Assembly (NCBI GenBank): GCA_020638835.1
Contig: JACKHV010000002.1
Span: 248,001-312,000, forward strand
DNA length: 64,000 nucleotides
Source of the DNA: Planctomycetota bacterium
GTDB lineage: Bacteria > Planctomycetota > UBA1135 > GCA-002686595
Direction: 5' to 3'
The stretch's first letter is position 1; every line of letters starts with the position of its first letter. Below, piece by piece: positions 15,964 to 25,141 of this stretch. Under the pieces are notes generated by a model. The model was not told the DNA's origin, ran no database searches, and saw only the letters and a program-made list of their open reading frames with translations. Both the position numbers and the translations under genes were made by a program.

Positions 15964-17958
15964 ATGATCGCACTCCTCCTCAGCCAAGTGATCGCCCTCG
16001 AGGGCGCCGTCGTCCACACCATGCAAGCGGGTGTGGAACCCGCTCCCGCCACGGTCCTGATCGAGGACGGCGAGATCGTCGCGGTGGGGCCCGACCTCGC
16101 GATCCCCGAGGGCGCGCAGCGCGTCGACCTCTCCGGGCGACACCTCGTCCCGGGGCTGATCGACGGCATGGCGAACCTCGATCCCGAACACGACCCGCTG
16201 CACACCGCGGCGGGCGTGCTCCTGTTGCGCGACGCGGGCAACGACCTGGAACTGATCGCCAGCGCGAAGATGTCTCGCGCGCAACCGACGGCCGTCGGTC
16301 CCGACCTCTACATCTGCGGCCTCGTCTTCGACGGCCAGCCGCCCGCGACGACCAACTCCGTCGTCGTGCGCAACGCCGAGGAAGTGGACGCGAAGCTCGA
16401 GGGTCTGCTCGAGTGGGAGGTCGACTACATCGGGACGCACTCCGGCATCCCCGTCGACGCGTGGAAGCAGTTGATCACGAAGGCTCACGAAGCCGGGCTG
16501 CAGGTCTGCGGGCCGCAACCCGCCGGCGCGACCCTCGGTGAGATCGCGGCGATCGGTCAGGACGGGCTGTTCTTCCTCGACGCCTTCCTGCCGAGCGCCG
16601 CGGACGGCGTGCTGACGGAAGAAGAGATCGCGGCGCAGGTCGCGACGCTTGCGGGCAGCAGCCTCGCGCTGACGCCGGCGCTGCGCGCGTACTCGCGTTA
16701 CGTCGACGAAGGCGATCCCAAGCGCATCGAGCTGCTCTCGCCGACCTACGAGATGCAGTGGAAGGCGGAGAGCGCCGCGCGCGCCAAGTTCTACAGCGAG
16801 GAGTGGGAGGCCGGGATGCGCCGCCGCATCGACAGCCAGCGACGGCTCGTTCGCGCGCTGCACGAGGCCGGCGTCGCGCTAGTGCCCGGCAGCGGCTCCC
16901 CGCACGCGTGGCTGATGCCCGGCGAAGGCCTGCACGACGAACTCGCCGAGTGGAAGCTCGCGGGCATCCCCGATGCGGACCTGCTGGTCGCCGCCACGAG
17001 CGGCGCGGCGCGCGCGCTCAACGTCGCAGGGCGCTACGGCGGCGTCGCGCCCGGCATGGTCGCGAACCTCGTCGTCGTCGACGGAGATCCCGCCCTGGAC
17101 ATCGCGCGCCTCCGCCGACCCGCGGGCGTCGTGTTGCGCGGCGCGTACCACGACGGCGCGGAGCTCGAGCACTGGCGGAACAGCGTGCGCGAGTACCAGG
17201 CCGGCGTACGCGCGAGCCTCGAGGAGGAATTCGTCGTCGAGCCGCCCGAGCTTCCCGAGGGCAGCGACAAGGTGCTGTCGGGCACGGCGGAGACGCGCGT
17301 TTTCGGGATCCGCACCGCGGTCGAGCAGTACGCCGTCGCGCGACAACTCGACGGAAAGCTCGCCTACGCGATGCGTCGCAAGGCGCCGAAAGGCGTCGGG
17401 ATGCCAGACGCCGAGACGACGCTCCTGCAGGTCATCGACGGCACCCAGCTCGAGTCGTTCAAGCTGGTCGTGGTGAGCGGCGGCACCGAGTACCGCGTCG
17501 AAGGCGTGCGCATCGGCGGTCAGTTCCGCGTCGAGCGTCGCGTGGACGGTATGCAGATCGACACGAACTCGACGACGCAGCGGCCGACGCTGATCGACGT
17601 CGGATCGGTCCTTCCCGCGATGATCCTCGCCAAGCACCGCACGCCGGGCTTGATGAACGTCCTCTACTTCGAGGGCATGGACCCCGCGGTCAGCCAGTGG
17701 AACGCCGAGCTGCGGCCGAACGGCTTGTTCGTCGCGGCCACGCCGTCCGGCGCGCTGGTGGCGGGGCTCAACGCCGACGGGACGCTGAACCGCTGCCAGC
17801 GTCAGCGCGGCAACGACGTCGAGCGCACCGCCACGACCAAGTCGTCGACCTTCGGCGGTCCGGGACTCGCGCTGCCGCCCGACCGCGTCTATCTGCCCGA
17901 GGAACCCGCGCCCGAGGCTCCGAAGCAGGAGCCGAAGCAAGGGCCGAAGGTCCGCTGA
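15964..17958 (+). CDS. amidohydrolase-family protein lacking the metal ligands
   Basis: A 664-residue protein with the amidohydrolase composite-barrel layout: an N-terminal small domain (LEGAVVHTM, IEDGEIVAVGPDLAIPEGA), the strand-1 junction LVPGLIDGMANLDPEHD, barrel strands, and the C-terminal closure TSGAARALNVAGRYGGVAPG then MVANLVVVDGDP. The strand-1 HxH metal motif is replaced (GLIDGMANL), and the usual final Asp loop (GTD) reads PGSGSPHAW, so it is unlikely to be an active metal hydrolase. The last 220 residues (about 440-664) form an extra beta-rich domain ending in a Pro/Lys-rich tail. The N-terminus is hydrophobic but not a clear signal peptide. It is followed 20 bases later by the dus gene. 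Confidence 0.75.
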   Translation: MIALLLSQVIALEGAVVHTMQAGVEPAPATVLIEDGEIVAVGPDLAIPEGAQRVDLSGRHLVPGLIDGMANLDPEHDPLHTAAGVLLLRDAGNDLELIASAKMSRAQPTAVGPDLYICGLVFDGQPPATTNSVVVRNAEEVDAKLEGLLEWEVDYIGTHSGIPVDAWKQLITKAHEAGLQVCGPQPAGATLGEIAAIGQDGLFFLDAFLPSAADGVLTEEEIAAQVATLAGSSLALTPALRAYSRYVDEGDPKRIELLSPTYEMQWKAESAARAKFYSEEWEAGMRRRIDSQRRLVRALHEAGVALVPGSGSPHAWLMPGEGLHDELAEWKLAGIPDADLLVAATSGAARALNVAGRYGGVAPGMVANLVVVDGDPALDIARLRRPAGVVLRGAYHDGAELEHWRNSVREYQAGVRASLEEEFVVEPPELPEGSDKVLSGTAETRVFGIRTAVEQYAVARQLDGKLAYAMRRKAPKGVGMPDAETTLLQVIDGTQLESFKLVVVSGGTEYRVEGVRIGGQFRVERRVDGMQIDTNSTTQRPTLIDVGSVLPAMILAKHRTPGLMNVLYFEGMDPAVSQWNAELRPNGLFVAATPSGALVAGLNADGTLNRCQRQRGNDVERTATTKSSTFGGPGLALPPDRVYLPEEPAPEAPKQEPKQGPKVR

Positions 17959-17978
17959 GCAGGACGCGCCTCCCTCCG

Positions 17979-19187
17979 ATGTCGAGCTCCGAGCCGCGCA
18001 ACCGCCTCCTCGAAGATCGTCCGCGGCGACCCGCGGCGGCAGGGGAGTTCCAGCCGCTCGAGCTCGGGCCGCTGCGCATCTGGCCGCCCGTGGTGCTCGC
18101 GCCGATGGCGGGCGTGACGAACTATCCTTTCCGCAAGCTGTGCCGCCGATTCGGCGCGGGGCTCTACGTGTCGGAGATGATCACCGCGCGCGGCTACCTG
18201 CTGGGCAACCGCATGACTCGCCAACTCGCCGCGGGGCACCCCGACGAACGTCCGCGCTCCGTGCAGGTCTACGGCAGCGATCCCGTCGACGTCGGCGAGA
18301 TGGTCAAGCAGCTCGTCGAGGACGGCGTCGACCACGTCGACATGAACTTCGGCTGTCCCGTGCCGAAGGTCACGCGCAACGGCGGCGGCAGCGCGATCCC
18401 GGTCAAGCCGCGACTGCTTGCGCGGCTCGTGCGCGCCGCCGTGAAGAACGCAGGACCCGTACCGGTGACGATCAAGGTGCGCAAGGGCATCAGCGACGAC
18501 CTGCTGACTTTCCGCGACGCGGGTCGCGTCGCGCAGGAAGAAGGCGCGTCCGCGATCGGCTTGCACGGACGCACTGCCGCCGAGCTCTACAGCGGTCACG
18601 CCGACTGGTCGGCGATCACCGAGCTGAAGGACGCCGTCTCGATCCCCGTGCTCGGCAACGGCGACGTCTGGGAGAGCTGGGACGCGCTCGCGATGATGCG
18701 CGAGACGGGCTGCGACGCCGTGATCGTCGGCCGCGGCTGCCTCGGACGCCCGTGGCTGTTCAAGGAACTCGCGCGGGTCTTCGACGGCAGTGAGCCCGAC
18801 GAACCGCCGCGGCTCGGCGAGATCGTCGCGATCATGCGCGAGCACGCCGAGCTGCTGATCGAGGCCTTCGGTCCGGATCACGGCATGCGCCAGATGCGCA
18901 AGTGGTGCCACTGGTACACCAAGGGCTTCCCGGGCTCCGCGCGGCTGCGCGGCGACCTCGCGCGCGTCGAGACGAAAGAACGGATGCTCGAGCTGCTCGG
19001 CGAACTCGACCCCGACGCGCCGTTCCCGCCGAACGCGCTGCGCGCCAGTCGCGCGAAGCGGGGCGGAACGCAGCGCGTGAAGCTGCCGGAGGGTTACCTC
19101 GACGACCTCGACGACGACACGCCGCCGAAGAGCCCGCGCACGCCCGAGGAGATCGCGGACTGGGAGCGCACGCTCAGCGGCGGATGA
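17979..19187 (+). CDS. dus: tRNA-dihydrouridine synthase
   Basis: A 402-residue FMN enzyme that reduces uridine to dihydrouridine in tRNA D-loops. Family signatures are APMAGVTNYPFRKLC, SVQVYGSDP, the catalytic cysteine C126 in DMNFGCPVPKVTRNGGGSA, the HGRT strand, GNGDVW, and the FMN-phosphate motif VGRGCLGRPWLF. Overall it resembles DusB. The acidic and basic C-terminal tail (about residues 340-402) is longer than usual. The flavoprotein gene that follows overlaps it by 4 bases (ATGA), so the two are translationally coupled. Confidence 0.92.
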   Translation: MSSSEPRNRLLEDRPRRPAAAGEFQPLELGPLRIWPPVVLAPMAGVTNYPFRKLCRRFGAGLYVSEMITARGYLLGNRMTRQLAAGHPDERPRSVQVYGSDPVDVGEMVKQLVEDGVDHVDMNFGCPVPKVTRNGGGSAIPVKPRLLARLVRAAVKNAGPVPVTIKVRKGISDDLLTFRDAGRVAQEEGASAIGLHGRTAAELYSGHADWSAITELKDAVSIPVLGNGDVWESWDALAMMRETGCDAVIVGRGCLGRPWLFKELARVFDGSEPDEPPRLGEIVAIMREHAELLIEAFGPDHGMRQMRKWCHWYTKGFPGSARLRGDLARVETKERMLELLGELDPDAPFPPNALRASRAKRGGTQRVKLPEGYLDDLDDDTPPKSPRTPEEIADWERTLSGG

Positions 19188-20455
19188 GCGCGGCTCCCGA
19201 AGTGATCGTCGTCGGCGCGGGTGCCGCGGGACTGTGGGCCGCCGCGGTGTGTGCGCGCGCGGGCCGGCGCACGCTCGTGCTCGAGAAGACGCCGCGCGCC
19301 GGGACCAAGGTGCTCGCGTCCGGCGGTTCGCGCTGCAACCTCACGACGAGCTTGCCACCGCTCGAAGCCGCGCGGCTGTTCGGCACGAAGGGCGAACGCT
19401 TCCTGCGCCGTGCCTTCACGAGCCTGCCGCCGATCGCGGTGCGCGGACACTTCGAGGCGCTCGGCGTCCCGACGGAAGAAGCGCCGCTCGACAAGGTCTT
19501 CCCGTCGTCGCAGCGCGCCGTCGACGTGCGCGACGCCCTGTTGCGCGACGCGCGCGACGCCGGCGCGGAGTTCCGCTACGAGTGCGCGGTCGTCGACGTG
19601 CGCGAGGAAGGCGGCTCGTGGACCGTCGAGCTCGCGGACGGCGAGGTGCTGCGCGCTCCACGCCTGTTGCTCTCGCCCGGCGGCATGAGCTACGCGCGCA
19701 CCGGAACGACAGGGGACGGTTACGCGTGGCTCGAGCGCCTAGGTTGCGACCTGGTCGAGCCGGTCCCCGCGCTCGCGCCGCTCGCGTCGGACGCCGAGTG
19801 GGTCCACGAGCTCTCCGGCATCGCCGTGCAGGACGCGCACGCCAAGCTGACCGACACCAGCGGCAAGCTGTTGGGACGCCGCGAGCGCCCGGTGCTCTTC
19901 ACGCACCGCGGACTGTCCGGCCCGGGCGCGATGGACCTCTCCGTCCACGTCGCGCGCGGCCTCGCGGAAGCCGCGCGCAAAGGACTCGCGCGGCCGTCCT
20001 TCTGGTTCTCGATCGACCTCTGCCCGAGCGTCGACCGCGACACACTGCGTCGGCGCCTGATCGACGCCGCCGGCCGCCCCGGAAGCCCGCGCCTCGCGCG
20101 CGCGCTCGACGGCGAACTGCCGCGCCGCCTGGTCGACGCAGCCTGCCGACAAGCGGGCCTCGAACCGAACCCGCTCGCCGCTTCGATCACCAAGCCGCAG
20201 CGCCACGCGCTCGTCGAAGCGCTGAAGGGCCTCGACGTGCCGATCACCGGCACCCTGGGCTTCGACCTCGCCGAAGTCACCGCCGGCGGCCTCGCGCTGC
20301 ACGAAGTGTCGCCCGCGACGATGGAGGTGCGCGGCAAGCCCGGCCTCTACGTCTTCGGCGAGCTGCTCGACCTCGACGGCCCGATCGGCGGTCTGAACTT
20401 CCAGAGCGCCTTCGCGACCGCGGAGCTCGCGGGGAAGGCGGCGGCGAGCCGCTGA
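19184..20455 (+). CDS. BaiN/HI0933-type NAD(P)/FAD-dependent oxidoreductase
   Basis: A 423-residue flavoprotein of the HI0933 family. The N-terminal FAD-binding Rossmann motif is VIVVGAGAAGLWAAAVCA, followed by the family signature GTKVLASGGSRCNLTT, a mid-protein LSPGGMSYARTGTTGDGY, and the C-terminal FAD contact GELLDLDGPIGGLNFQSA. Members are known or proposed to reduce C=C bonds in diverse substrates; the substrate here is unknown. Its ATG overlaps the dus stop codon, and it ends one base before the convergent CopD-like gene. Confidence 0.85.
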   Translation: MSAAPEVIVVGAGAAGLWAAAVCARAGRRTLVLEKTPRAGTKVLASGGSRCNLTTSLPPLEAARLFGTKGERFLRRAFTSLPPIAVRGHFEALGVPTEEAPLDKVFPSSQRAVDVRDALLRDARDAGAEFRYECAVVDVREEGGSWTVELADGEVLRAPRLLLSPGGMSYARTGTTGDGYAWLERLGCDLVEPVPALAPLASDAEWVHELSGIAVQDAHAKLTDTSGKLLGRRERPVLFTHRGLSGPGAMDLSVHVARGLAEAARKGLARPSFWFSIDLCPSVDRDTLRRRLIDAAGRPGSPRLARALDGELPRRLVDAACRQAGLEPNPLAASITKPQRHALVEALKGLDVPITGTLGFDLAEVTAGGLALHEVSPATMEVRGKPGLYVFGELLDLDGPIGGLNFQSAFATAELAGKAAASR

Positions 20456-20456
20456 C

Positions 20457-20909
20457 TCACGCCACGCCGAAGATCTCGCCCATTCGGAAACCGACGCCGA
20501 GCACGACGAAGGCGACCGAGATCAGCGTGACGAGCACGATGTGCCAGCTCATGAAGCGCAGCCAGGCGGCGCCCTCGAAGCGGTCGCGGCGCAGGTGGAC
20601 GTCGGCGGCGAGCACGACCGTGAGCACCAGGAGGCCGAGCTTCGTGACGACCAGGTGGTCGATCGGATCCTCGACGTCGAAGAGCCTGGTGAAGCCGCCG
20701 GCGTGGCGGCGGGCGATCTCGATGCCGGTCATCAGCTGCACGAAGAGCGCCGGCATGGCGAGGCGTTCGATGGTGCTCTCGGTCGTGCGCAGCAGCTCGG
20801 GATCGCGCTCGCGGATCGCGCGGGGGAGCACGGCGAGCGCGACGTAGAGGTGTCCGCCCGTCCAGACGCAGGCGCCGAGGACGTGCAGCACGATCAGGTA
20901 GAACATCAT
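20457..20909 (-). CDS. CopD-like integral membrane protein
   Basis: A 150-residue protein with four predicted membrane helices: about residues 2-25 (FYLIVLHVLGACVWTGGHLY), 50-68, 85-105 (LVVTKLGLLVLTVVLAADVHL) and 115-140 (WHIVLVTLISVAFVVLG). Histidines in the helices (H9, H20, plus H87, H102 and H123 by eye) and the HLYVALAVLPRA segment resemble the CopD family of copper-resistance or haem-type membrane proteins. Its ATG overlaps the stop codon of the preceding secreted-protein gene by 4 bases (ATGA). The role in copper or haem handling is inferred from family likeness only. Confidence 0.6.
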   Translation of the reverse strand: MMFYLIVLHVLGACVWTGGHLYVALAVLPRAIRERDPELLRTTESTIERLAMPALFVQLMTGIEIARRHAGGFTRLFDVEDPIDHLVVTKLGLLVLTVVLAADVHLRRDRFEGAAWLRFMSWHIVLVTLISVAFVVLGVGFRMGEIFGVA

Positions 20910-22057
20910 CGGGATTCGCCTCCGCTGCGCTCGATCTTCGAGTCCAAGTAACCGGCCTCGCGCATCAGGCGCACGAGCAGCGCGCGCACGCGCGCGGAGT
21001 CCGCGTCGAGCGCGGCGCGCCGGCGTTCACCGCCCTCGCGCAGCGCCTTGTCGCCGCGGCAGTCCTTCACCAGCTTCGTCAGGAACTTCTCCCAGTCCTC
21101 CGCCGCGGGCAGGACCTCGCGCACCGCCGACGGCGTCGAGGAGTGCTGTTCCCACAGCGCGTGGAAGCGGTCGAGGCTCTCCTGGTAACCGTCGCGCAGC
21201 ACCGGGGAACCGCTGAGGTAGCTGCGCGCGATCGCGTTGCGCAGGCCGCGGTGGTGGTACGCGGGCACGAACAGCGCGCCGATCTTGTCGTAGAGGCGCT
21301 TCTGCTTCGCGCCGGGAACGGGCGCCTTGAAGCTGCGCCAGTCGTCCGTGAGGTCGTGCAGGATCCCGAGGCACTCGACGTCGGGCATCTCCATGTCCTG
21401 ACCGGAGCACCACGCATCGTAGAGCGTGACGCCGGGGATCACCGTGCCTTCGCGGTCGGAGTAGGCGTGCGCGAAGGCAGTCAGAACGTCGCGCTGCGAA
21501 CCGTCGTCGAGCGCGCGCTCGACGAGCGCTTCGGCGAGGTCGAGCCGGGGCGGGAAACCCGCGAGCGCGTTCTCGAAGATCCGCTCGGGGTCGTCGACGT
21601 CCGGTCCGTGTCGCAGGGTGCCGCCCACGTAGTCGTAGGTCCACGCGCTGCGCAGTCGGCGCGCCGGCACCTTCTCGAAGAACTTCTTCCGCGCGCGGTC
21701 CGCCGCCGCACCGGGCGACATCGGGCGGCGCGCGATCGGTTGCGCCGGGGCGTGCACCTGCGGGTCGTAGGTCGGCGCGGGTTCCAGCTCCGGCCAGGTG
21801 CCGGGATCGCGTTCCTCGGACTCGATGACGAACTTCACGAGCCGCAGCTGGAAGGTGTCGAGCCACTCGGCTTCCGCCCGGAACCACTCGATCAAGTCGG
21901 CGCGCTGCGCGGGCTCGAGCCGACGCCAGGCGACGCGGAGGTCGTTGTCGGACGGGTCTTCGGGGACGCGCGGATCCGCGGGGACCGCTGCGGTGAGACC
22001 GAAGGAAGCGAGCAGGAGGACCGGGAGCGCGAGCAGCGCGCGGCGGGGGAGGCGCAT
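20906..22057 (-). CDS. exported hypothetical protein
   Basis: A 383-residue protein with a signal peptide at residues 1-25 (MRLPRRALLALPVLLLASF, cleavage near TAAVPA). The rest is helical and charged, with no domain I can name; segments such as WRRLEPAQRADLIEWFRAEA and IPGVTLYDAWCSGQDME are visible. It contains only two cysteines in the mature half, then a third near the C-terminus. The gene is coupled to the CopD-like gene by an ATGA overlap, so the pair may work together at the cell envelope. Confidence 0.6.
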   Translation of the reverse strand: MRLPRRALLALPVLLLASFGLTAAVPADPRVPEDPSDNDLRVAWRRLEPAQRADLIEWFRAEAEWLDTFQLRLVKFVIESEERDPGTWPELEPAPTYDPQVHAPAQPIARRPMSPGAAADRARKKFFEKVPARRLRSAWTYDYVGGTLRHGPDVDDPERIFENALAGFPPRLDLAEALVERALDDGSQRDVLTAFAHAYSDREGTVIPGVTLYDAWCSGQDMEMPDVECLGILHDLTDDWRSFKAPVPGAKQKRLYDKIGALFVPAYHHRGLRNAIARSYLSGSPVLRDGYQESLDRFHALWEQHSSTPSAVREVLPAAEDWEKFLTKLVKDCRGDKALREGGERRRAALDADSARVRALLVRLMREAGYLDSKIERSGGESR

Positions 22058-22463
22058 GGCCGCCAAGCCTAAGTCCTCGCGCGGGAGGCCGCCACGAGCG
22101 GGAGTTCCCGGGAAAGAGGCGAGGGGCGACTCTCGCGAGTCGCCCCCCAGGTGGCAAGGACCGGAAAACGGGGGAAGGAGTCCGTCTTCCGGCAGGTGGT
22201 TCGGCCAGCCGGCTGGCACTTCAGCGATGCTCGTTCCGCGCGGGGGCACCGGACGCGAGGTCCTCTCCCGGAGACAAGCGCTCACCGTGGTCACCGCAAC
22301 CCCTCGGAGCAATCCGGAGTGTCGAGGCTCGCCGGTGCGCCCCTATGAGCATCGCCAACGTCGAACCACTGGAAATCTACCCCTCCTGGGAGGCGGGGTC
22401 GGGGAGTGCGAAAAAAACGCTCGGTCCTCGCCGCGAGGCCCCACGCGGTGCCCCGGAGGCCGA
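22058..22463. other. 406-base gap with one perfect hairpin
   Basis: No gene is supported here. The only clear structure is a perfect 10-bp hairpin, GGGGCGACTC (22123-22132) with GAGTCGCCCC (22137-22146) and the loop TCGC. It lies 66 bases upstream of the exported-protein start and 317 bases past the end of pcnB, so it could be a terminator or leader structure. No T tract follows it on either strand. Confidence 0.45.
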
Positions 22464-23828
22464 TCAGCCTTGCTTCGCGCCGCCCGAACCGCCCGAACCG
22501 CCCGAACGGCGGCGACGGCGCGGCCGGCTGCGGCGGCGGCCCTTCTTGCGCTCGGCGTCGAGTTCGTCGTCGGAGAGGCTCTCCGCCTGCTTCTTGCGCT
22601 CGACCCAGCCCTCGTAGATGTCCCAGCCCTGGCCGCGCGCCGAGGCGCGCAGGCGGAAGAGCTCGAGCGCGTCGTCGAAGTCCTCTGACAGACAGAACAG
22701 GCGCGGGCGGAAGTTCTTCGAGGCGGGGCGCACGAAGGTGCGCTGTTGCACGATGATCCGGCGGGCGCGGCCGGAGTCCTTGCGCGAGAGTCGGGCGAGT
22801 TCCGCGAGCGGCGCGATCAGGTCGCCGGCGACGTGGTTCAGGTCCTTCGCCTTGCCCGGTAGCGTGCGCGTCTCGGGGTCCGCTTGGCGCACGATGCGGT
22901 CGTAGTGCAAGAGCGCGACGCAGACCGCGGTCGACGGCTGGTAGCCGCGGTGGACCTCGGAGTCGAGCGCCTCGAGCAGGCGCCAGAACTCGCCGGCGTC
23001 CGACTCGCCGATCTCCGCGAGGTGTTCCTCGACGTCGGGGAGGATCACGTCGAGCGCGCCGCACGAGCGCATCTTGCGGAAGGCGCCGAGTGCCGTGCCC
23101 GAGCGCAGCAGGCGCAGGATCTCTTCGAACACGCGCGGCGGCGCGGCGCGCGAGAGTTCCGGCGTCAGGCCGCACATCGCTTCCCAGGTCATGTCCTCGA
23201 TCTGGAAGCCGAGGCGCGTGGCGAACTTGACGGCGCGCAGGATGCGCACGGGGTCCTCGGCGAGGCGCGTGAAGGGATCGCCGATCGTGCGCAGCGTGCC
23301 GGTCTCCAGGTCGTCGAGTCCGCCGACGTAGTCGTGGATCTCGCCGCTCGCAGGGTCGAGGAACAGTCCGTTGACGGTGAAGTCGCGGCGCTGCGCGTCG
23401 GTCGCCGCGGTGCCGTACTCGTTGTCCTCGGTGATCAGCAGGTCGTCGTCGTCGCCGTTCGGGTTCGGCTCGGCGCGGAAGGTCGCCGTCTCGACGATCG
23501 AGTCGCGGCCGTAGCGCACGTGCACCAGGCGGAAGCGTCGCCCGATGATGTGGCTGTTGCGCGGGAACAGCCGCCGGACCTGCCGCGGGTGCGCGTTCGT
23601 CGCGACGTCGAAGTCCTTCGGCTTGCGACCGACGTAGAGGTCGCGCACGCAGCCTCCGACGAGGAAGGCCTGGTAGCCGCTGCGCGCGAGGCGCGAGGTG
23701 ACGCGCAGGGCGTCCTCGTCGCGGACGGAGTCGAGCAGCTCCGGCGCGTGCATCACGCGCGGTGCTTCCGAGCGCCGTGCGCGGCCGTTCTGCCTCTCGT
23801 CTCGGTCTTCTCTGCTGCGGCCGGTCAT
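22464..23828 (-). CDS. pcnB: polynucleotide adenylyltransferase / CCA-adding family
   Basis: A 454-residue class II nucleotidyltransferase. The catalytic head has FLVGGCVRDLYVGRKPKDFD with the DxD pair, followed by HIIGRRFRLVHVR, AQRRDFTVNGLFLD, IRTIGDP-like and DPVRILRAVKFATRLGFQIE, the standard order of the PcnB/CCA family. The C-terminal part includes LPGKAKDLNHVAGDLIAPL and a basic tail (RRRSRPRRRRRSGGSGG) like the RNA-binding tail of poly(A) polymerase, which is why I prefer PcnB to the CCA enzyme. tRNAs nearby encode CCA. The start ATG at 23828 (MTGRSREDRDERQ) lies in an Arg-rich leader. A later Met before HAPELLDSV is possible. Confidence 0.8.
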   Translation of the reverse strand: MTGRSREDRDERQNGRARRSEAPRVMHAPELLDSVRDEDALRVTSRLARSGYQAFLVGGCVRDLYVGRKPKDFDVATNAHPRQVRRLFPRNSHIIGRRFRLVHVRYGRDSIVETATFRAEPNPNGDDDDLLITEDNEYGTAATDAQRRDFTVNGLFLDPASGEIHDYVGGLDDLETGTLRTIGDPFTRLAEDPVRILRAVKFATRLGFQIEDMTWEAMCGLTPELSRAAPPRVFEEILRLLRSGTALGAFRKMRSCGALDVILPDVEEHLAEIGESDAGEFWRLLEALDSEVHRGYQPSTAVCVALLHYDRIVRQADPETRTLPGKAKDLNHVAGDLIAPLAELARLSRKDSGRARRIIVQQRTFVRPASKNFRPRLFCLSEDFDDALELFRLRASARGQGWDIYEGWVERKKQAESLSDDELDAERKKGRRRSRPRRRRRSGGSGGSGGAKQG

Positions 23829-23986
23829 GGATCCCCGTCGAGCGCGCGTCGGAGGCGTGCCCGGGATGGAAGGGGAAGCCAAGATACGCATCGCTAGTCG
23901 GCTGACAAGCGGCGCGAGCGCCTCGAATCCAGGATTCCTCGTGCTTGCGGTGCGCTGCACGGGCGGCTACGCTTTCGCGCCCTCGT

Positions 23987-24064
23987 AGGGCAGTAGCTCC
24001 AATTGGTTAGAGCGACTGATTCCAAATCAGTAGGATCGGGGTTCGAGTCCCTGCTGCCCTGCCA
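23987..24064 (+). tRNA. tRNA-Trp (anticodon CCA)
   Basis: Acceptor AGGGCAG pairs with CTGCCCT, the anticodon stem-loop is CTGAT-TCCAAA-TCAG with anticodon CCA, and the T arm is CGGGG-TTCGAGT-CCCTG (one wobble-type imperfection). The discriminator is G and the 3' CCA is encoded (24062-24064). Confidence 0.93.
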
Positions 24065-24133
24065 TCTCCTTCTCGCACGTCCACCCGGCCCCCGGCTCGA
24101 CCCACGAGCGGCCGCGGCCGCTGATTGGCATCC

Positions 24134-25039
24134 ATGATCGAGGAAGACGACGACCCCGACACCGACGGCGAAGACGAGTACGACGAGGACTACTCGGCCG
24201 AAGTGCTCGAAGACGCGGCGCTCGACGAGGACGACGACTCCGACGACGGGGAGGATGAGGACGACGAGGACTCGGACGACTCCGACGACGAGGACGGTCT
24301 AGGGTCCTCGAAGGGCAAGACGCGGAAGGAGAAGGCCGCGGAGGAAGAACCTCCCGGCCCGGACGTTCCCGCGCCGACGGTCAAGAAGATGCTCGCCGCG
24401 CTCGAGTGGGCGTTCCAGGACGAACCGGACGTTCCGGACGGGCTGCTGAAGCGCTATGCCGAGCACGCGGTGATGGTCCTCGACCACAACCGCAAGGTGA
24501 ACCTCACCGCGATCCTCGACCCGAAGGAAGTCGCGGCGAAGCACTACCTCGACTCGTACCGCGTGACGCGCCTGTTCAGCCTGCTCGGTCGGCGCGTCGT
24601 CGACATGGGCTGCGGCGGCGGCTTCCCCGGCGTGCCGATCGCGATGGCGGAGCCGAACTGCTCGATGATGTTCGTCGACTCGACCAAGAAGAAGGTGGAC
24701 TTCGTCGAGGAGTCGATCGACAAGCTCGCCGTGAAGAACGCGCACTCGCACTGGGGGCGCGTCGAGGACTACCTGGCGCGCGAACGCTGTGACGTGGTCG
24801 TGGTGCGCGCCGTCAGCTCGGTGCGCGAGAACGTCCGAACGCTGCGCAAGGTCCGGCACTCGCTCAAGGACCTGATTATGCTCAAAGGTTCCTCGTGGTC
24901 GCGCGAAGTGCGCGCCGCGGAGCGCGAAGCCGAACGCCTCGGTTTCCACCTCGACACCGTGCTCGAGCACCAGCTGCCCGAGGAACTCGGTGCGCGCGCC
25001 GTGCTCGTCTACCGAGCGCCCGGCGGCCAAGGGCTGTGA
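24134..25039 (+). CDS. rsmG: 16S rRNA (guanine-N7) methyltransferase with acidic N-terminal extension
   Basis: A 301-residue protein. Residues about 75-301 are RsmG, which methylates G527 of 16S rRNA: KVNLTAILDPKEVAAKHYLDS, motif I VVDMGCGGGFPGVPIA, FVDSTKKKVDFVEE, and the VVVRAVSSV strand. The first 70 residues are almost all Asp and Glu with few hydrophobics (EEDDDPDTDGEDEYDEDYS), a disordered acidic arm not found in typical RsmG of about 210 residues. The ATG at 24134 is preferred over a TTG at 24125. The stop overlaps the GTG of the following microprotein. Confidence 0.88.
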   Translation: MIEEDDDPDTDGEDEYDEDYSAEVLEDAALDEDDDSDDGEDEDDEDSDDSDDEDGLGSSKGKTRKEKAAEEEPPGPDVPAPTVKKMLAALEWAFQDEPDVPDGLLKRYAEHAVMVLDHNRKVNLTAILDPKEVAAKHYLDSYRVTRLFSLLGRRVVDMGCGGGFPGVPIAMAEPNCSMMFVDSTKKKVDFVEESIDKLAVKNAHSHWGRVEDYLARERCDVVVVRAVSSVRENVRTLRKVRHSLKDLIMLKGSSWSREVRAAEREAERLGFHLDTVLEHQLPEELGARAVLVYRAPGGQGL

Positions 25040-25125
25040 GCACGATCCTCGTCGTCGGCGGCGTGCTCGCGCTGGTCGTCGTGGTCGTCGCGATCGCGGC
25101 GTACCCACGCGACAACTCCTTCTGA
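25036..25125 (+). CDS. 29-residue single-helix membrane microprotein
   Basis: A short frame starting GTG at 25036 that overlaps the rsmG stop by 4 bases (GTGA), the coupling arrangement used by many real pairs in this window. The product is a single membrane helix (STILVVGGVLALVVVVVAIA) with a short C-terminus AYPRDNSF. This is inferred to be real from the overlap, composition and position; a chance frame cannot be excluded. Confidence 0.4.
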   Translation: MSTILVVGGVLALVVVVVAIAAYPRDNSF

Positions 25126-25141
25126 GCGCGCGCGGCTCCGC

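Noticed and set aside
22123..22146. A Rho-independent terminator for pcnB at the perfect 10-bp hairpin
   Set aside because: It is over 300 bases past the pcnB stop and has no T tract, so I list it only as a structure in the gap.
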